Below, in pieces: positions 9,085-17,955 of a DNA stretch of 64,000 bases. The notes beneath the pieces are model-generated. The model searched no databases and was not told where the DNA came from. It saw nothing but the letters and a program-made list of their open reading frames with translations. The position numbers were made by a program, and so were the translations under genes. Positions within the stretch are counted from its first letter, which is position 1. Each line of letters starts with the position of its first letter. The DNA lies in the NCBI RefSeq assembly GCF_002288105.1, contig NZ_CP016774.1, forward strand, positions 992,001-1,056,000. Direction: 5' to 3'. The DNA is from Candidatus Planktophila versatilis (GTDB lineage: Bacteria > Actinomycetota > Actinomycetes > Nanopelagicales > Nanopelagicaceae).

Positions 9085-9936
9085 ATGACTACTAAGAAGC
9101 AGCCTCGTGTTGATGTGAAGAAGACTTACAAACTCTTCATCAACGGTGCATTTGCTCGTAGTGAATCTGGTCGCGTATTTGAAGTAACCGCCAAGAATGG
9201 GGATTTCATTGCTAATCCTGCACTGGCATCACGTAAAGATCTACGTGATGCAGTCACAGCGGCGCGTGCTGCGCAATCAGGGTGGGCAAAAGCCACTGCA
9301 TACAATCGTGGTCAAATTCTCTATCGCATCGCTGAAATGCTTGAAGGCAGAGCAGAACAGTTTGAATCTGAAATTGCACTTACTTCGCAGATAACCGCGG
9401 CTAAAGCCAAGGCACAAGTAACAGATGCTATTGATCGTTGGGTTTGGTATGCCGGCTGGAGTGACAAACTTCAAGCAGTCAGTGGAGCCACAAATCCAGT
9501 CTCTGGTCCCTTCTTCAATTTCTCAATCTCTGAGCCGCAAGGCGTGATTGCCATCGCATCTGATGTGAGTTTTATCGATTTCATCGATGCTATCGCCGCC
9601 GCCGTAGTCTCAGGTAATACAACTCTTGTTCTCGTTCCTGGTTCACTTGCAGTACCAGCCATGACTTTCGCCGAGGTGTTGGCAACAAGTGACCTACCGG
9701 CTGGTGTCATCAATATCCTGACCGGATCACTTGATGAACTTGCCCCGTGGGCTGCATCTCATATGGATATTGATGGTTTTGATATCTCTGGTGTTAACAA
9801 GAAAAAACATGGAGAACTGAAAGTAGCTGGGGCTGAGAACTTAAAGCGGATTCATGCATTTAGTACTGGTCAAAGCCCGTCAAGAATCCTTGCATTTATG
9901 GAATCTAAAACTGTCTGGCACTCAGTTGGGGTGTAA
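9085..9936 (+). CDS. Truncated, non-catalytic aldehyde dehydrogenase-like protein (ALDH16 C-domain-like)
   Basis: A 283-aa protein that aligns by eye with the N-terminal NAD-binding and bridging part of ALDHs: Y-K-L-F-I-N-G, A-R-A-A-Q-S-G-W, W-V-W-Y-A-G-W-S-D-K and P-Q-G-V-I-A-I-A-S-D. It ends before the region that carries the catalytic Cys. The oxyanion-hole P-W-N motif is replaced by S-D-V-S, and no E-L-G-G-K is present. It therefore cannot be a working dehydrogenase alone. By analogy with bacterial ALDH16, where a full ALDH is followed by a shorter inactive ALDH-like domain, it is probably the structural partner of the preceding gene. The reading frame is intact, so it is not obviously a decayed gene. 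Confidence 0.8.
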   Translation: MTTKKQPRVDVKKTYKLFINGAFARSESGRVFEVTAKNGDFIANPALASRKDLRDAVTAARAAQSGWAKATAYNRGQILYRIAEMLEGRAEQFESEIALTSQITAAKAKAQVTDAIDRWVWYAGWSDKLQAVSGATNPVSGPFFNFSISEPQGVIAIASDVSFIDFIDAIAAAVVSGNTTLVLVPGSLAVPAMTFAEVLATSDLPAGVINILTGSLDELAPWAASHMDIDGFDISGVNKKKHGELKVAGAENLKRIHAFSTGQSPSRILAFMESKTVWHSVGV

Positions 9937-9941
9937 CGAAC

Positions 9942-11036
9942 TTACTCCTCTGAAATCTTTGCATACTGCGGTTTCACAACGCTTTCGATAATCGATAGCC
10001 GTTCCTCAAAAGGAATAAACGCACTTTTCAGGGCATTAATTGTCACTCGCTGCAAATCTTGGAAGGTCCAATCACATTGATTGACCATCTCTGTCATCTC
10101 ACGTGACATCGAAGTTGCAGACATCAAGCGATTATCTGTATTGATGGTCACTCTAAATCGAAGCTTTGCCAGCTTTGCTAGCGGATGGTGGGCAAATGAA
10201 TCTGCAACACCTGTTTGAATATTGGAAGATGGGCACATTTCAAGTGGCACTCTGCGATCTCTCACATAAGAAGAGAGACGACCAAGGCGGGCTGGTGTGT
10301 GATTAAAATCGATATCATCGGTAATGCGAACACCGTGACCTAAGCGTTCTGCTCCGCACAATTGAATTGCTTCCCAGATAGATGGCAGGCCGTAGGCCTC
10401 ACCAGCATGAATTGTGAAGTGGGCATTCTCGCGACGCAGATATTCAAAAGTATCTAGCTGATCACTCGGTGGGAATCCATCTTCTGGCCCTGCAATATCA
10501 AAGCCGACAACTCCTTGATCGCGATACTTCACTGCCAGTTCTGCAACTACTTGTGAGAGTTGATTTTGGCGCATTCCACAAAGCAGTGACATGACGCGAA
10601 TCGTGTTCCCTTCACTCTTTGCTTCAGCTTCACCTTCGCGGAAACCCTCGAGGATTGCTTCGATGGCTTGTGCAAGTGTCAGTCCTTTTTCGGTAATCAG
10701 TTCAGGTGCCATGCGAACTTCAGCATAAACAACACCATCGCGAGCAAGATCTACAGCGCATTCGCGCGCAACCCGGACAATATCTTGTCTGCGTTGCATC
10801 ACGGCAACCGTGTGGGCAAAAGTTTCTAAGTAGAGAACTAGTGAGCCTGAATCACATGATGATCTAAACCATTCGGCAAGCTCTGCCGCGTCATAAGTTG
10901 GGAGTTCATGGCCAATCTCTTTGGCAATGTCAATAATTGTTTGGGGGCGCAGTCCGCCATCGAGGTGATCGTGCAGCAACGCCTTAGGTAAACGCTTTAC
11001 CTGTTCAGCAGTTGGCTTCTTGGTGATGTTACTCAT
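9942..11036 (-). CDS. add: Adenosine deaminase
   Basis: Zinc-dependent deaminase, 364 aa, converting (deoxy)adenosine to (deoxy)inosine. The first metal site is H-D-H-L-D-G-G near residue 18. Later motifs are H-A-G-E-A (catalytic Glu), L-G-H-G-V and I-N-T-D-N (metal Asp). It is the last gene of the minus-strand nucleoside importer operon, overlapping deoA by 4 bp, and faces the ALDH pair tail to tail with a 5-bp gap. The product is the substrate for the phosphorylase encoded at 4212-5042. No terminator hairpin is visible in the convergent gap. Confidence 0.95.
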   Translation of the reverse strand: MSNITKKPTAEQVKRLPKALLHDHLDGGLRPQTIIDIAKEIGHELPTYDAAELAEWFRSSCDSGSLVLYLETFAHTVAVMQRRQDIVRVARECAVDLARDGVVYAEVRMAPELITEKGLTLAQAIEAILEGFREGEAEAKSEGNTIRVMSLLCGMRQNQLSQVVAELAVKYRDQGVVGFDIAGPEDGFPPSDQLDTFEYLRRENAHFTIHAGEAYGLPSIWEAIQLCGAERLGHGVRITDDIDFNHTPARLGRLSSYVRDRRVPLEMCPSSNIQTGVADSFAHHPLAKLAKLRFRVTINTDNRLMSATSMSREMTEMVNQCDWTFQDLQRVTINALKSAFIPFEERLSIIESVVKPQYAKISEE

Positions 11037-12322
11037 CCTTCGATTCTCTCCAAAACTAATGGCAGTCGGTTGACGGTTCCGCCTTCGACTATTGTGACAG
11101 CACTTTCTAGAATCTCTAAAGCGCGTTCGAATCTCGCTGGCTCATCGGTATGTAAGGTCATAAGCGGTGCACCTGCAGTGATGTAATCCCCTGGCTTTGC
11201 GTGTAACTCGATTCCAGCTCCCGCCTGGACCTTCTCGCCCTGCTTAGAGCGCCCCGCACCTAAACGCCAAGCACTGACACCCACCTTCATGGCATCCATG
11301 GTGGTCACTGTGCCGCTGTGAGCAGCTGCAATCACATGTTTTTCTCGCGCTACTGGCAGCGCTGCATCCGGGTCTCCCCCTTGGGCGCTAATCATTCTGC
11401 GCCAATGATCCATTGCACTGCCATCTTTCAGTGCAACTTCTGGATCTTTTCCAATAATTCCAGCAGCATCAATCATTTCGCGTGCAAGCAAAATTGTTAA
11501 TTCAACAACATCGCTGGGGCCACCCCCTGCTAATACCTCAACAGATTCACGCACTTCAAGTGCGTTGCCTGCAGTTAAGCCCAGTGGCACATCCATCGCA
11601 GTTACTAACGCGCGAGTCTTTACTCCGGCATCTGTACCAAGTTGCACCATCGTGCGAGCGAGCTCTGATGCCTTCTTGGGATCTGCCATAAAGGCTCCGC
11701 TGCCAGTCTTTACATCAAGAACAAGAGCGGAAGTTCCTTCGGCAATCTTCTTGCTCATGATTGATGATGCAATCAGCGGAATCGCCTCCACCGTTGCAGT
11801 GACATCACGTAGTGCATAAAGCTTCTTATCTGCCGGTGCTAACCCAGCACCAGCTGCGCAAATGACTGCGCCAGTCTCTTGTAATACCTTGAGCATCTCA
11901 TCATTAGAAAGAGATGCGCGCCAACCAGGAATTGATTCAAGTTTGTCGAGTGTTCCACCTGTGTGGCCCAGTCCGCGACCAGAAAGTTGAGGGACGGCGC
12001 CACCACATGCTGCCACAAGCGGTGCCAACGGAAGTGTGATCTTGTCGCCAACACCGCCGGTTGAGTGTTTATCTACAGTTTTGCGATCGAGCATCGACCA
12101 ATCCATACGCTCGCCACTATTTATCATCGCGTTGGTCCAACGTGATATCTCACGCGAGTTCATACCATTTAGCAGAATTGACATGAGAAGGGCCGACATC
12201 TGCTCATCTGCAACAACACCACGGGTGTACGCGTCGATTACCCAATCAATCTGTGTGTCGCTTAGTTCGTTTCGGTCTCGCTTAGTTGCAATGATTTCTA
12301 CAGCCGCAAAAGGTTCAATCAT
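11033..12322 (-). CDS. deoA: Thymidine/pyrimidine-nucleoside phosphorylase
   Basis: Phosphorolyses thymidine and deoxyuridine to base plus deoxyribose-1-phosphate; 429 aa, normal for the family. The signature region K-H-S-T-G-G-V-G-D-K is followed by S-G-R-G-L-G-H-T-G-G-T-L-D-K-L-E, the classic phosphate- and pyrimidine-binding segment. A C-terminal barrel-sandwich domain is recognisable (V-Q-A-G-A-G-I-E-L-H). Overlaps of 4 bp with cdd upstream and add downstream show translational coupling. Deoxyribose-1-phosphate would be handled by the divergently placed mutase and deoC. Confidence 0.95.
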   Translation of the reverse strand: MIEPFAAVEIIATKRDRNELSDTQIDWVIDAYTRGVVADEQMSALLMSILLNGMNSREISRWTNAMINSGERMDWSMLDRKTVDKHSTGGVGDKITLPLAPLVAACGGAVPQLSGRGLGHTGGTLDKLESIPGWRASLSNDEMLKVLQETGAVICAAGAGLAPADKKLYALRDVTATVEAIPLIASSIMSKKIAEGTSALVLDVKTGSGAFMADPKKASELARTMVQLGTDAGVKTRALVTAMDVPLGLTAGNALEVRESVEVLAGGGPSDVVELTILLAREMIDAAGIIGKDPEVALKDGSAMDHWRRMISAQGGDPDAALPVAREKHVIAAAHSGTVTTMDAMKVGVSAWRLGAGRSKQGEKVQAGAGIELHAKPGDYITAGAPLMTLHTDEPARFERALEILESAVTIVEGGTVNRLPLVLERIEG

Positions 12323-12717
12323 GAAAGGCGATTCTCAATTTCCTCGGGTCCAAAAGCCCATGGAAGTAAATCTGCCAAAGTCTTTACTCCCTGATCAGTC
12401 ATCATTTGTAGTGTGGAACCACCATGTTCTTGCAGTAATTGGCGACAGCGACCACACGGCATCAGTGCATTTCCCGCGATATCCACGCATACAAATGCCA
12501 CGAGACGGCCCCCACCTGTTGCAATCAGTGAGGAAACCAAGCCACATTCAGCACACAAGGTCAGTCCATAACTCGCATTTTCAACATTGCATCCAGAAAC
12601 AATTCGCCCATCATCGACAAGTGCTGCCACACCCACTGGAAACTTTGAATACGGCACATATGCCTTCTTCATCGCAGTTAGCGCCTCTGCGTGCAGTACA
12701 TCCCAATAAATATTCAT
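12319..12717 (-). CDS. cdd: Cytidine deaminase
   Basis: A 132-aa tetrameric-type zinc cytidine deaminase converting (deoxy)cytidine to (deoxy)uridine, feeding deoA. The first zinc ligand and catalytic Glu are in L-C-A-E-C-G, the two remaining Cys ligands in P-C-G-R-C-R-Q. The N-V-E-N-A-S-Y-G substrate loop is present. Its ATG overlaps the stop of the permease gene by one base, and its own stop overlaps the deoA start by four. Confidence 0.95.
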   Translation of the reverse strand: MNIYWDVLHAEALTAMKKAYVPYSKFPVGVAALVDDGRIVSGCNVENASYGLTLCAECGLVSSLIATGGGRLVAFVCVDIAGNALMPCGRCRQLLQEHGGSTLQMMTDQGVKTLADLLPWAFGPEEIENRLS

Positions 12718-14006
12718 TAGTGCGAGCCTCCGCCACGTTTATACGGAATTCCATCTGCCGCCGGCGCTCGAACTTTTCCAATAAATCCTGAGACGGCAAT
12801 GATTGTCGCAATGTATGGCGCCATCAACATAAATTCAGATGGGATTGGGGTGCCAATAATTGTCAGTAGCCCTTGGAGGTTATCGGCGAAGCCAAAGATC
12901 AATGCAGCTGCTACTGCGCCCATGGGGCTCCAGCGGCCAAAGATGAGCGCTGCCAAGGCGATAAAACCCTTACCTGCAGTCATTTCCTTACTGAAAGATC
13001 CAACTGCACCCAAAGTGAAGAAGGCGCCACCAAGACCTGCGATGGCACCAGCTAAAATTACGTTCTTAAATCGAATTGCGTTGACATTGATTCCAACGGA
13101 TTCTGCAGCAGTTGGATGCTCACCTACAGCGCGTGTACGAAGACCCCACCTGCTCTTAAATAGCGCAATGTGAATAATTGTTACGAAAATATACATGAGG
13201 TAAACAATTATGCTTTGGGCAAAAAAGATTGGTCCAATCACTGGAATCTGGGAAAGCAAAGGAATCTCTATGGGAGCAAATGCCGTTGCTGAATTCCATT
13301 CGCTTTGATATGGAATAAGAAGTTTCTTGTAGAGAAAGCTAGTTAATCCAATTACCAAAACATTGAGAACAAAACCAAGAACTACCTGATCAATTCCGTA
13401 TCTAATTGCAAAAATCGCAAGAAGGAGGGAAATTAGTGCTCCAGCTATGGGAGCAAAGAGAAGTCCCCACCAATTATTATTTAGCAGTGAAGCAATAACA
13501 CCTGAGGCAAAGGCCCCAGCTAGAAGCTGTCCCTCGATTGCAATATTGATAACTCCTGAGCGTTCTGATAGCACACCAGCCATTGCCCCAAAAATAAGTG
13601 GAACGGAAAGTAGTAAACCTCCTTGTAAGAGACCTGTAAGAGGAATGAACTTCCCTGCAGCTGCCCAACAGAGGAAGGACATAAGAAATGTAGATCCGAA
13701 AACAAGGCTGATGACTCTTGAATGCTTCCTCATCGTAAAGAGGCCCAATGCCACAAGCGCAGTAACTACTGACAGGACGGCGAAGAGTAAGGCGCCAGAT
13801 TTGGAGTCAACGACCCACTTCTCGAGCAGCACCCATTCCTTGCCTAAAATAAAACCATATGTGACAGGCTGGCTTTTATCCGGCAGGAGTGCAAAAACTA
13901 CAAGTGCAAAAATTCCTAGTACACCCATTGTGATTACCCCACGGAATTTTCGTCTCTCCGGAACAGACATTGTGCGCAAACTAATCTTTGCCATCAGCCA
14001 TTCCAT
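12717..14006 (-). CDS. Nucleoside ABC transporter permease (NupQ/BmpC type)
   Basis: A 429-aa integral membrane protein of the BPD_transp_2 (RbsC/YufQ) family, one of two different permeases of the BMP-type nucleoside importer. Several strongly hydrophobic helices are evident. The conserved segments V-L-S-E-R-S-G-V-I-N-I-A-I-E-G and G-E-H-P-T-A-A-E-S-V-G-I are typical. Compared with many homologues there is a longer N-terminal part, with two extra hydrophobic helices before the core. It overlaps the upstream permease by 13 bp and the downstream cdd by one. An alternative start at the second Met (residue 5) is possible. Confidence 0.92.
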   Translation of the reverse strand: MEWLMAKISLRTMSVPERRKFRGVITMGVLGIFALVVFALLPDKSQPVTYGFILGKEWVLLEKWVVDSKSGALLFAVLSVVTALVALGLFTMRKHSRVISLVFGSTFLMSFLCWAAAGKFIPLTGLLQGGLLLSVPLIFGAMAGVLSERSGVINIAIEGQLLAGAFASGVIASLLNNNWWGLLFAPIAGALISLLLAIFAIRYGIDQVVLGFVLNVLVIGLTSFLYKKLLIPYQSEWNSATAFAPIEIPLLSQIPVIGPIFFAQSIIVYLMYIFVTIIHIALFKSRWGLRTRAVGEHPTAAESVGINVNAIRFKNVILAGAIAGLGGAFFTLGAVGSFSKEMTAGKGFIALAALIFGRWSPMGAVAAALIFGFADNLQGLLTIIGTPIPSEFMLMAPYIATIIAVSGFIGKVRAPAADGIPYKRGGGSH

Positions 14007-15163
14007 CCCTTCGAAGAGATTGTCGCTCCTTGGTCTAGATTCTTTAATCTGAAAATTGCCTTAACCAAAGCTGGTGCCGCAATAAAGAGGACAACGAGAG
14101 CTTGAATTACTAGTACTAGATCCAGTGGTGTTTCCGTGCTCGCCTGCATCTCTAACCCACCAGCTCGAAGAGCACCAAAAAGTAGAGCAGCAAATACTGT
14201 TCCTATAGGGGTGGCGCGTCCAAGTAAGGCGACAGTGATTGCATCGAATCCAAAAGTTCCACCAACCCCAGCTGTGAGTGCTGGTTCCGAGCCAAGTATC
14301 TGCACTGCACCACCCAGACCAGCAAGAGCACCAGCGATAAACATCACCGTCGTCGTAGTTCGCCCAACTGATATACCCGCAGTCTTTGCTGCGACTGCAT
14401 TAGCTCCAACTGCGCGAAATCGAAATCCCCAAGTGCTGCGTTGCAAAAGCCACCAGACCAGGGCTGCTACAGCTAAAGCGATAATAAATCCTAAGTTTGC
14501 TCTGAGGTCGGCGCCAAAAAGCTTAGGCAATCTCGCGGTGAGCGCAACTTCGGGTGCAAGTGGATCTTGACGACCTGGTCGTAAAAAAGTTTCAGTGCTT
14601 AAAAGCCAAAGCAAAAAGTATCCTGCGACATAATTGAGCATAATTGTGACGATAACTTCGTGCGCACCAGTACGTGCCTTTAGTAGGCCCACAAATCCAC
14701 CGTAAATTCCGGCAGCAATTACTGCAGCCAGTATGGCCGCAAGTGCATGAATTACGACCGGAAGATCGAAATAAAATCCAACAAAACTTGCTCCAATTGC
14801 GCCTGCAATAAATTGTCCTTGGGCTCCAATATTAAATAGTCCTGCACGAAAGGCTAGTGCCACAGAAAGTCCTGTGAGAATTAAAGGTGAAGCGGCAACG
14901 ATTGTCTCTGAGAGTGGATAGAAGCCATTCCAGTATCCATTTCGAGTCAGATTTGGATCGAAAACTGAACCTTGCCATAGCGCCGCAAAAGCACCACCAG
15001 CTGTAGCAAAGGCCTTTACCAGCATCTGTAATGGAGAGGATTTAAGGGCTAACACTTCTGAATCAGAGAATGCAACAAGCAGGCCACTCACTAGGAGCGC
15101 CAAGGCAAATGCCAACAATGGAAGGGCTAGTTTCCTGGAGACTCTTTGCCAAAGGTTCTTCAT
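13994..15163 (-). CDS. Nucleoside ABC transporter permease (NupP/BmpB type)
   Basis: A 389-aa membrane protein of the same permease family and heterodimer partner of the previous entry. The core motif A-F-R-A-G-L-F-N-I-G-A-Q-G-Q is present, as is the cytoplasmic A-V-G-A-N-A-V-A-A-K-T-A-G-I loop thought to contact the ATPase. Its start overlaps the stop of the ATPase gene by 4 bp. Gene order (binding protein, ATPase, permease, permease) is that of characterised nucleoside importers such as Bacillus NupNOPQ. Confidence 0.92.
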   Translation of the reverse strand: MKNLWQRVSRKLALPLLAFALALLVSGLLVAFSDSEVLALKSSPLQMLVKAFATAGGAFAALWQGSVFDPNLTRNGYWNGFYPLSETIVAASPLILTGLSVALAFRAGLFNIGAQGQFIAGAIGASFVGFYFDLPVVIHALAAILAAVIAAGIYGGFVGLLKARTGAHEVIVTIMLNYVAGYFLLWLLSTETFLRPGRQDPLAPEVALTARLPKLFGADLRANLGFIIALAVAALVWWLLQRSTWGFRFRAVGANAVAAKTAGISVGRTTTTVMFIAGALAGLGGAVQILGSEPALTAGVGGTFGFDAITVALLGRATPIGTVFAALLFGALRAGGLEMQASTETPLDLVLVIQALVVLFIAAPALVKAIFRLKNLDQGATISSKGWNG

Positions 15164-16659
15164 CTCTTTACCCCCGCCATCAATAATCCAAGTTCTTCTC
15201 TTGAAGTTGTTGCAGGTACGATTGCAATAAATTTGCCTCGATACATCACTGCAATTCTATCTGCCAAAGAAATCACTTCATCTAGTTCGGTACTGAAGAG
15301 AAGAACTGCGCGGCCCGAATCACGTTCTGCTATGACTCTTTCGTGTACAAACTCGATTGATCCAACATCTAATCCACGCGTGGGCTGTGACGCTACTACT
15401 AATTTCACTGGCCGAGATAATTCACGGGCAAGGACCACCTTCTGCTTATTACCACCAGAGAGTGAAGACGCAGAATCTTTTGATGATTGCGCACGGATAT
15501 CAAACTCAGTAACTCTAGATGCTCCGTTTTCTGAAACAACGCTTTGAGAAATAACCGGACCTTTAGCAAAAGGCGGGAGATCATGTAAGTCGAGGATGAG
15601 ATTCTCTTCAATACTAAATGAAGATATCAATCCGTCCTCTTCTCGAGATTCCGGAACGAATGCAATTCCTGCATGCAGAGCTTTTCTCACAGAAACCTTC
15701 GAAATGTCCTTCCCTGCTAAAGTAATTTTCCCATCTACGTGGTCCTGTAATCCAACAATCGCCTCTGCTAGCTCGCTCTGACCATTTCCTTGCACGCCCG
15801 CAACTGCCAGAATTTCTCCAGCCCGGATAGAAAATGAGATATCAGAGACAAGTGCCCTGCCCGTGTGGTCTCGAATTGTTAAATTCTCCACATCGAGAAT
15901 TACTGAACCAAATGATGCAGGAGCTTTTTCAATTTCAAATGAGATAGGTCGGCCAACCATAAGAGAGGCAAGTTCCTCTTGTGAAGCCTCAGGTGAGGCA
16001 ATCGCTACAACCTTACCGCGGCGAATAATGGAGATCTTATCTGCTGCTTCTTGCACTTCACGTAGCTTATGAGTGATGAAGATTATTGCCGTACCTTGAT
16101 CCCGAAGTTTCCTCATATTTCGAAGGAGTTCATCTGTCTCCTGTGGGGTTAAGACCGCCGTTGGTTCATCCAAGATGAGCACCTTTGCGTTATAAATGAG
16201 AGCTCTAATGATCTCTACGCGCTGCTGGATTCCCACCGGCAAATCTTCAATCAAGGCATCGGGGTCAACATCAAAATTAAACTCAGCAGATACTCGGATT
16301 ATCTCTTTCTTTGCCGCTTCCAGATCGAGGAACCCAAACCCTCTTACCTTTTCGTGACCGAGAACTATATTTTCAGCGACCGTGAATACCGGAATAAGCA
16401 TAAAATGTTGATGCACCATTCCGATTCCAGCGGCAAGGGCATCAAGCGGTGAATTAATCGTAATTTCTTTCTCATCAACTAGAATTTTGCCTTCATCCGG
16501 TGCTAAGAGCCCGTAGACGATGTTCATAAGCGTAGATTTACCAGCACCATTTTCACCAAGAAGCGCGTGGATTTCGCCTGACTCAACTCTCAAACTAATT
16601 GAATCATTTGCGATCAAATCACCAAATCGTTTGGTGATGCCGCGGAGCTCAAGAGACAT
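15160..16659 (-). CDS. Nucleoside ABC transporter ATPase (double ABC domain)
   Basis: A 499-aa ATPase with two fused ABC modules, the pattern of sugar/nucleoside importers (RbsA, NupO). Module 1 has Walker A G-E-N-G-A-G-K-S-T near residue 36 and Walker B L-I-L-D-E-P-T. Module 2 has a degenerate Walker A (G-N-G-Q-S-E, no Lys) but a good signature L-S-G-G-N-K-Q-K. One competent and one degenerate site is usual in this family. It lies 99 bp after the binding-protein gene, with a strong stem-loop between, and is coupled to the permeases by a 4-bp overlap. Confidence 0.94.
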   Translation of the reverse strand: MSLELRGITKRFGDLIANDSISLRVESGEIHALLGENGAGKSTLMNIVYGLLAPDEGKILVDEKEITINSPLDALAAGIGMVHQHFMLIPVFTVAENIVLGHEKVRGFGFLDLEAAKKEIIRVSAEFNFDVDPDALIEDLPVGIQQRVEIIRALIYNAKVLILDEPTAVLTPQETDELLRNMRKLRDQGTAIIFITHKLREVQEAADKISIIRRGKVVAIASPEASQEELASLMVGRPISFEIEKAPASFGSVILDVENLTIRDHTGRALVSDISFSIRAGEILAVAGVQGNGQSELAEAIVGLQDHVDGKITLAGKDISKVSVRKALHAGIAFVPESREEDGLISSFSIEENLILDLHDLPPFAKGPVISQSVVSENGASRVTEFDIRAQSSKDSASSLSGGNKQKVVLARELSRPVKLVVASQPTRGLDVGSIEFVHERVIAERDSGRAVLLFSTELDEVISLADRIAVMYRGKFIAIVPATTSREELGLLMAGVKR

Positions 16660-16695
16660 AGCGTAAATCTACTCTGTAATTTACTTTATAGAAAG

Positions 16696-16731
16696 CAAAT
16701 GGGACTAGTGAATAATCACTAGTCCCATTTG
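16696..16731 (-). terminator. 16-bp perfect stem-loop between binding-protein and ATPase genes
   Basis: The arms at 16696-16711 and 16716-16731 are perfectly complementary over 16 bp around an ATAA loop. In the direction of transcription (minus) the hairpin is followed by CTTTCTATAAAG, only a weak U-rich tract, so it is more likely a leaky terminator or 3'-end stabiliser than a full stop. Its position, just after the binding-protein gene and before the ATPase, permease and enzyme genes, suggests it sets a high binding-protein to transporter ratio. The effect is inferred. Confidence 0.7.
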
Positions 16732-16758
16732 TTGGACTTGAAATCGGTCCTTTACAGA

Positions 16759-17820
16759 TTACTGAACAGCGACCTCACCTGATTTGATTGCATCACCAAG
16801 TGCTTCAATTTCAGCGCTGAGTTCTGCAGGAACCATATCTGCAAGATCATAGTATGGAGCCAAGTAGGTTCCACCATTCTCAAGATTGCCCTGGTAACCA
16901 GTTGCTGTGAATGTACCTGCAGCTGCTTCAAGAATTACTGCCTTAACAGATGTATCTACACCCTTCACAACTGAGGAAAGAAGTACTTCCTTGTACTGAG
17001 AAGCAGCCACGTAACCATCGGTGTCGACCCAGATTACATATGACTTCTTTGAGGCAATTGAATTACCTGCAGTTGCTCCACCAAGTCCACCAGCAACTGG
17101 GAAGATAATGTCTGCACCCTGTTGCTCGAAGTTCTTAGAGATTTGCAGTGCCTTTGCGGAGTCAGAGAACCCGCCAACGAATGTGCCGTCCTTTTTGGCG
17201 GTATCCCAACCAAGCACCTTTACAGACTTGCCTTTAACTTCGTTGTAGTGCGCGACGCCACGGGCAAAGCCATCCATGAAGATTGTGACTGGTGGAATGT
17301 TAAGTCCACCGTATGTAGCAACAGTTCCGGTCTTTGAAACTCCTGCTGATAGGTAACCTGCTTGGAAAGCTGACTCATTTGTTGAAAATTGAATTGGCTT
17401 CAAGTTGTCAAACTTGGTTCCTGGATAGATTGAACCATCTGGTCCGTGATCTTCACCATCCTGGTCAACGATTGCGAACTTAACATCTGGGTTCGCCTTA
17501 GCACCTTCAATGATTGCACCATTGATAAGGAAGCCAACGCCAATGATTGTTGTACATCCCTCATCTACGAGCTTCTTAATGTTTGGTGCGTAATCTGCAT
17601 CAGTTGCTGCAGCAAGATACTTAACTTCGATATCTGAATTCTCTTCAGCTGCAGCCTGAGCTCCAGCCCATGCTGATGCGTTAAATGACTTGTCATCCAC
17701 GCCACCTGTGTCGAGAGCAAGGCACGCTTTGGCTCCAGCACTCTCACTTGACGCACTACAGCCGCTTAATACAAGGGCAGCCGAGGCAAGTATCGCCATC
17801 AATGCTAATTTGTTTTTCAA
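16759..17820 (-). CDS. BMP-family nucleoside-binding lipoprotein
   Basis: A 353-aa solute-binding lipoprotein of the BMP (Bmp/Med) family, the extracellular receptor of the nucleoside importer encoded downstream. The start is taken as a TTG at 17820 with GGAGG six bases upstream. It gives a short basic N-terminus, a hydrophobic stretch and the lipobox L-S-G-C. An in-frame start 27 codons further out lacks an RBS and would bury the signal peptide. The mature part shows the family marks D-T-G-G-V-D-D-K-S-F-N-A and V-D-T-D-G-Y. It is first in the importer operon, likely from a promoter in 17821-17955. Confidence 0.92.
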   Translation of the reverse strand: MKNKLALMAILASAALVLSGCSASSESAGAKACLALDTGGVDDKSFNASAWAGAQAAAEENSDIEVKYLAAATDADYAPNIKKLVDEGCTTIIGVGFLINGAIIEGAKANPDVKFAIVDQDGEDHGPDGSIYPGTKFDNLKPIQFSTNESAFQAGYLSAGVSKTGTVATYGGLNIPPVTIFMDGFARGVAHYNEVKGKSVKVLGWDTAKKDGTFVGGFSDSAKALQISKNFEQQGADIIFPVAGGLGGATAGNSIASKKSYVIWVDTDGYVAASQYKEVLLSSVVKGVDTSVKAVILEAAAGTFTATGYQGNLENGGTYLAPYYDLADMVPAELSAEIEALGDAIKSGEVAVQ

Positions 17821-17955
17821 GGTTCCTCCAAGGAATAGTTGAATATTGCTTTGCCCGAGCCTAGTAGTTGAGGGTGATAATTCCCAAGAATTGAGGCGCA
17901 AAAACGTGGGCGTGGCATGTAACAGTTAGGAAAACTCTCAAGTTGAAGTTGAGTG

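Noticed and set aside
9085-9936. Second ALDH as a frameshifted pseudogene
   Set aside because: No ALDH C-terminal remnant follows in any frame (add begins antisense 5 bp later), the frame is clean, and the length fits the ALDH16 C-terminal domain.
12036-12791. 251-codon plus-strand open frame opposite deoA and cdd
   Set aside because: Antisense to two well-supported, overlapping enzyme genes; its translation shows no domain or plausible composition.
16759-17901. Longer N-terminus for the BMP lipoprotein from 17901
   Set aside because: It would bury the signal peptide, and the TTG at 17820 has a well-placed GGAGG.
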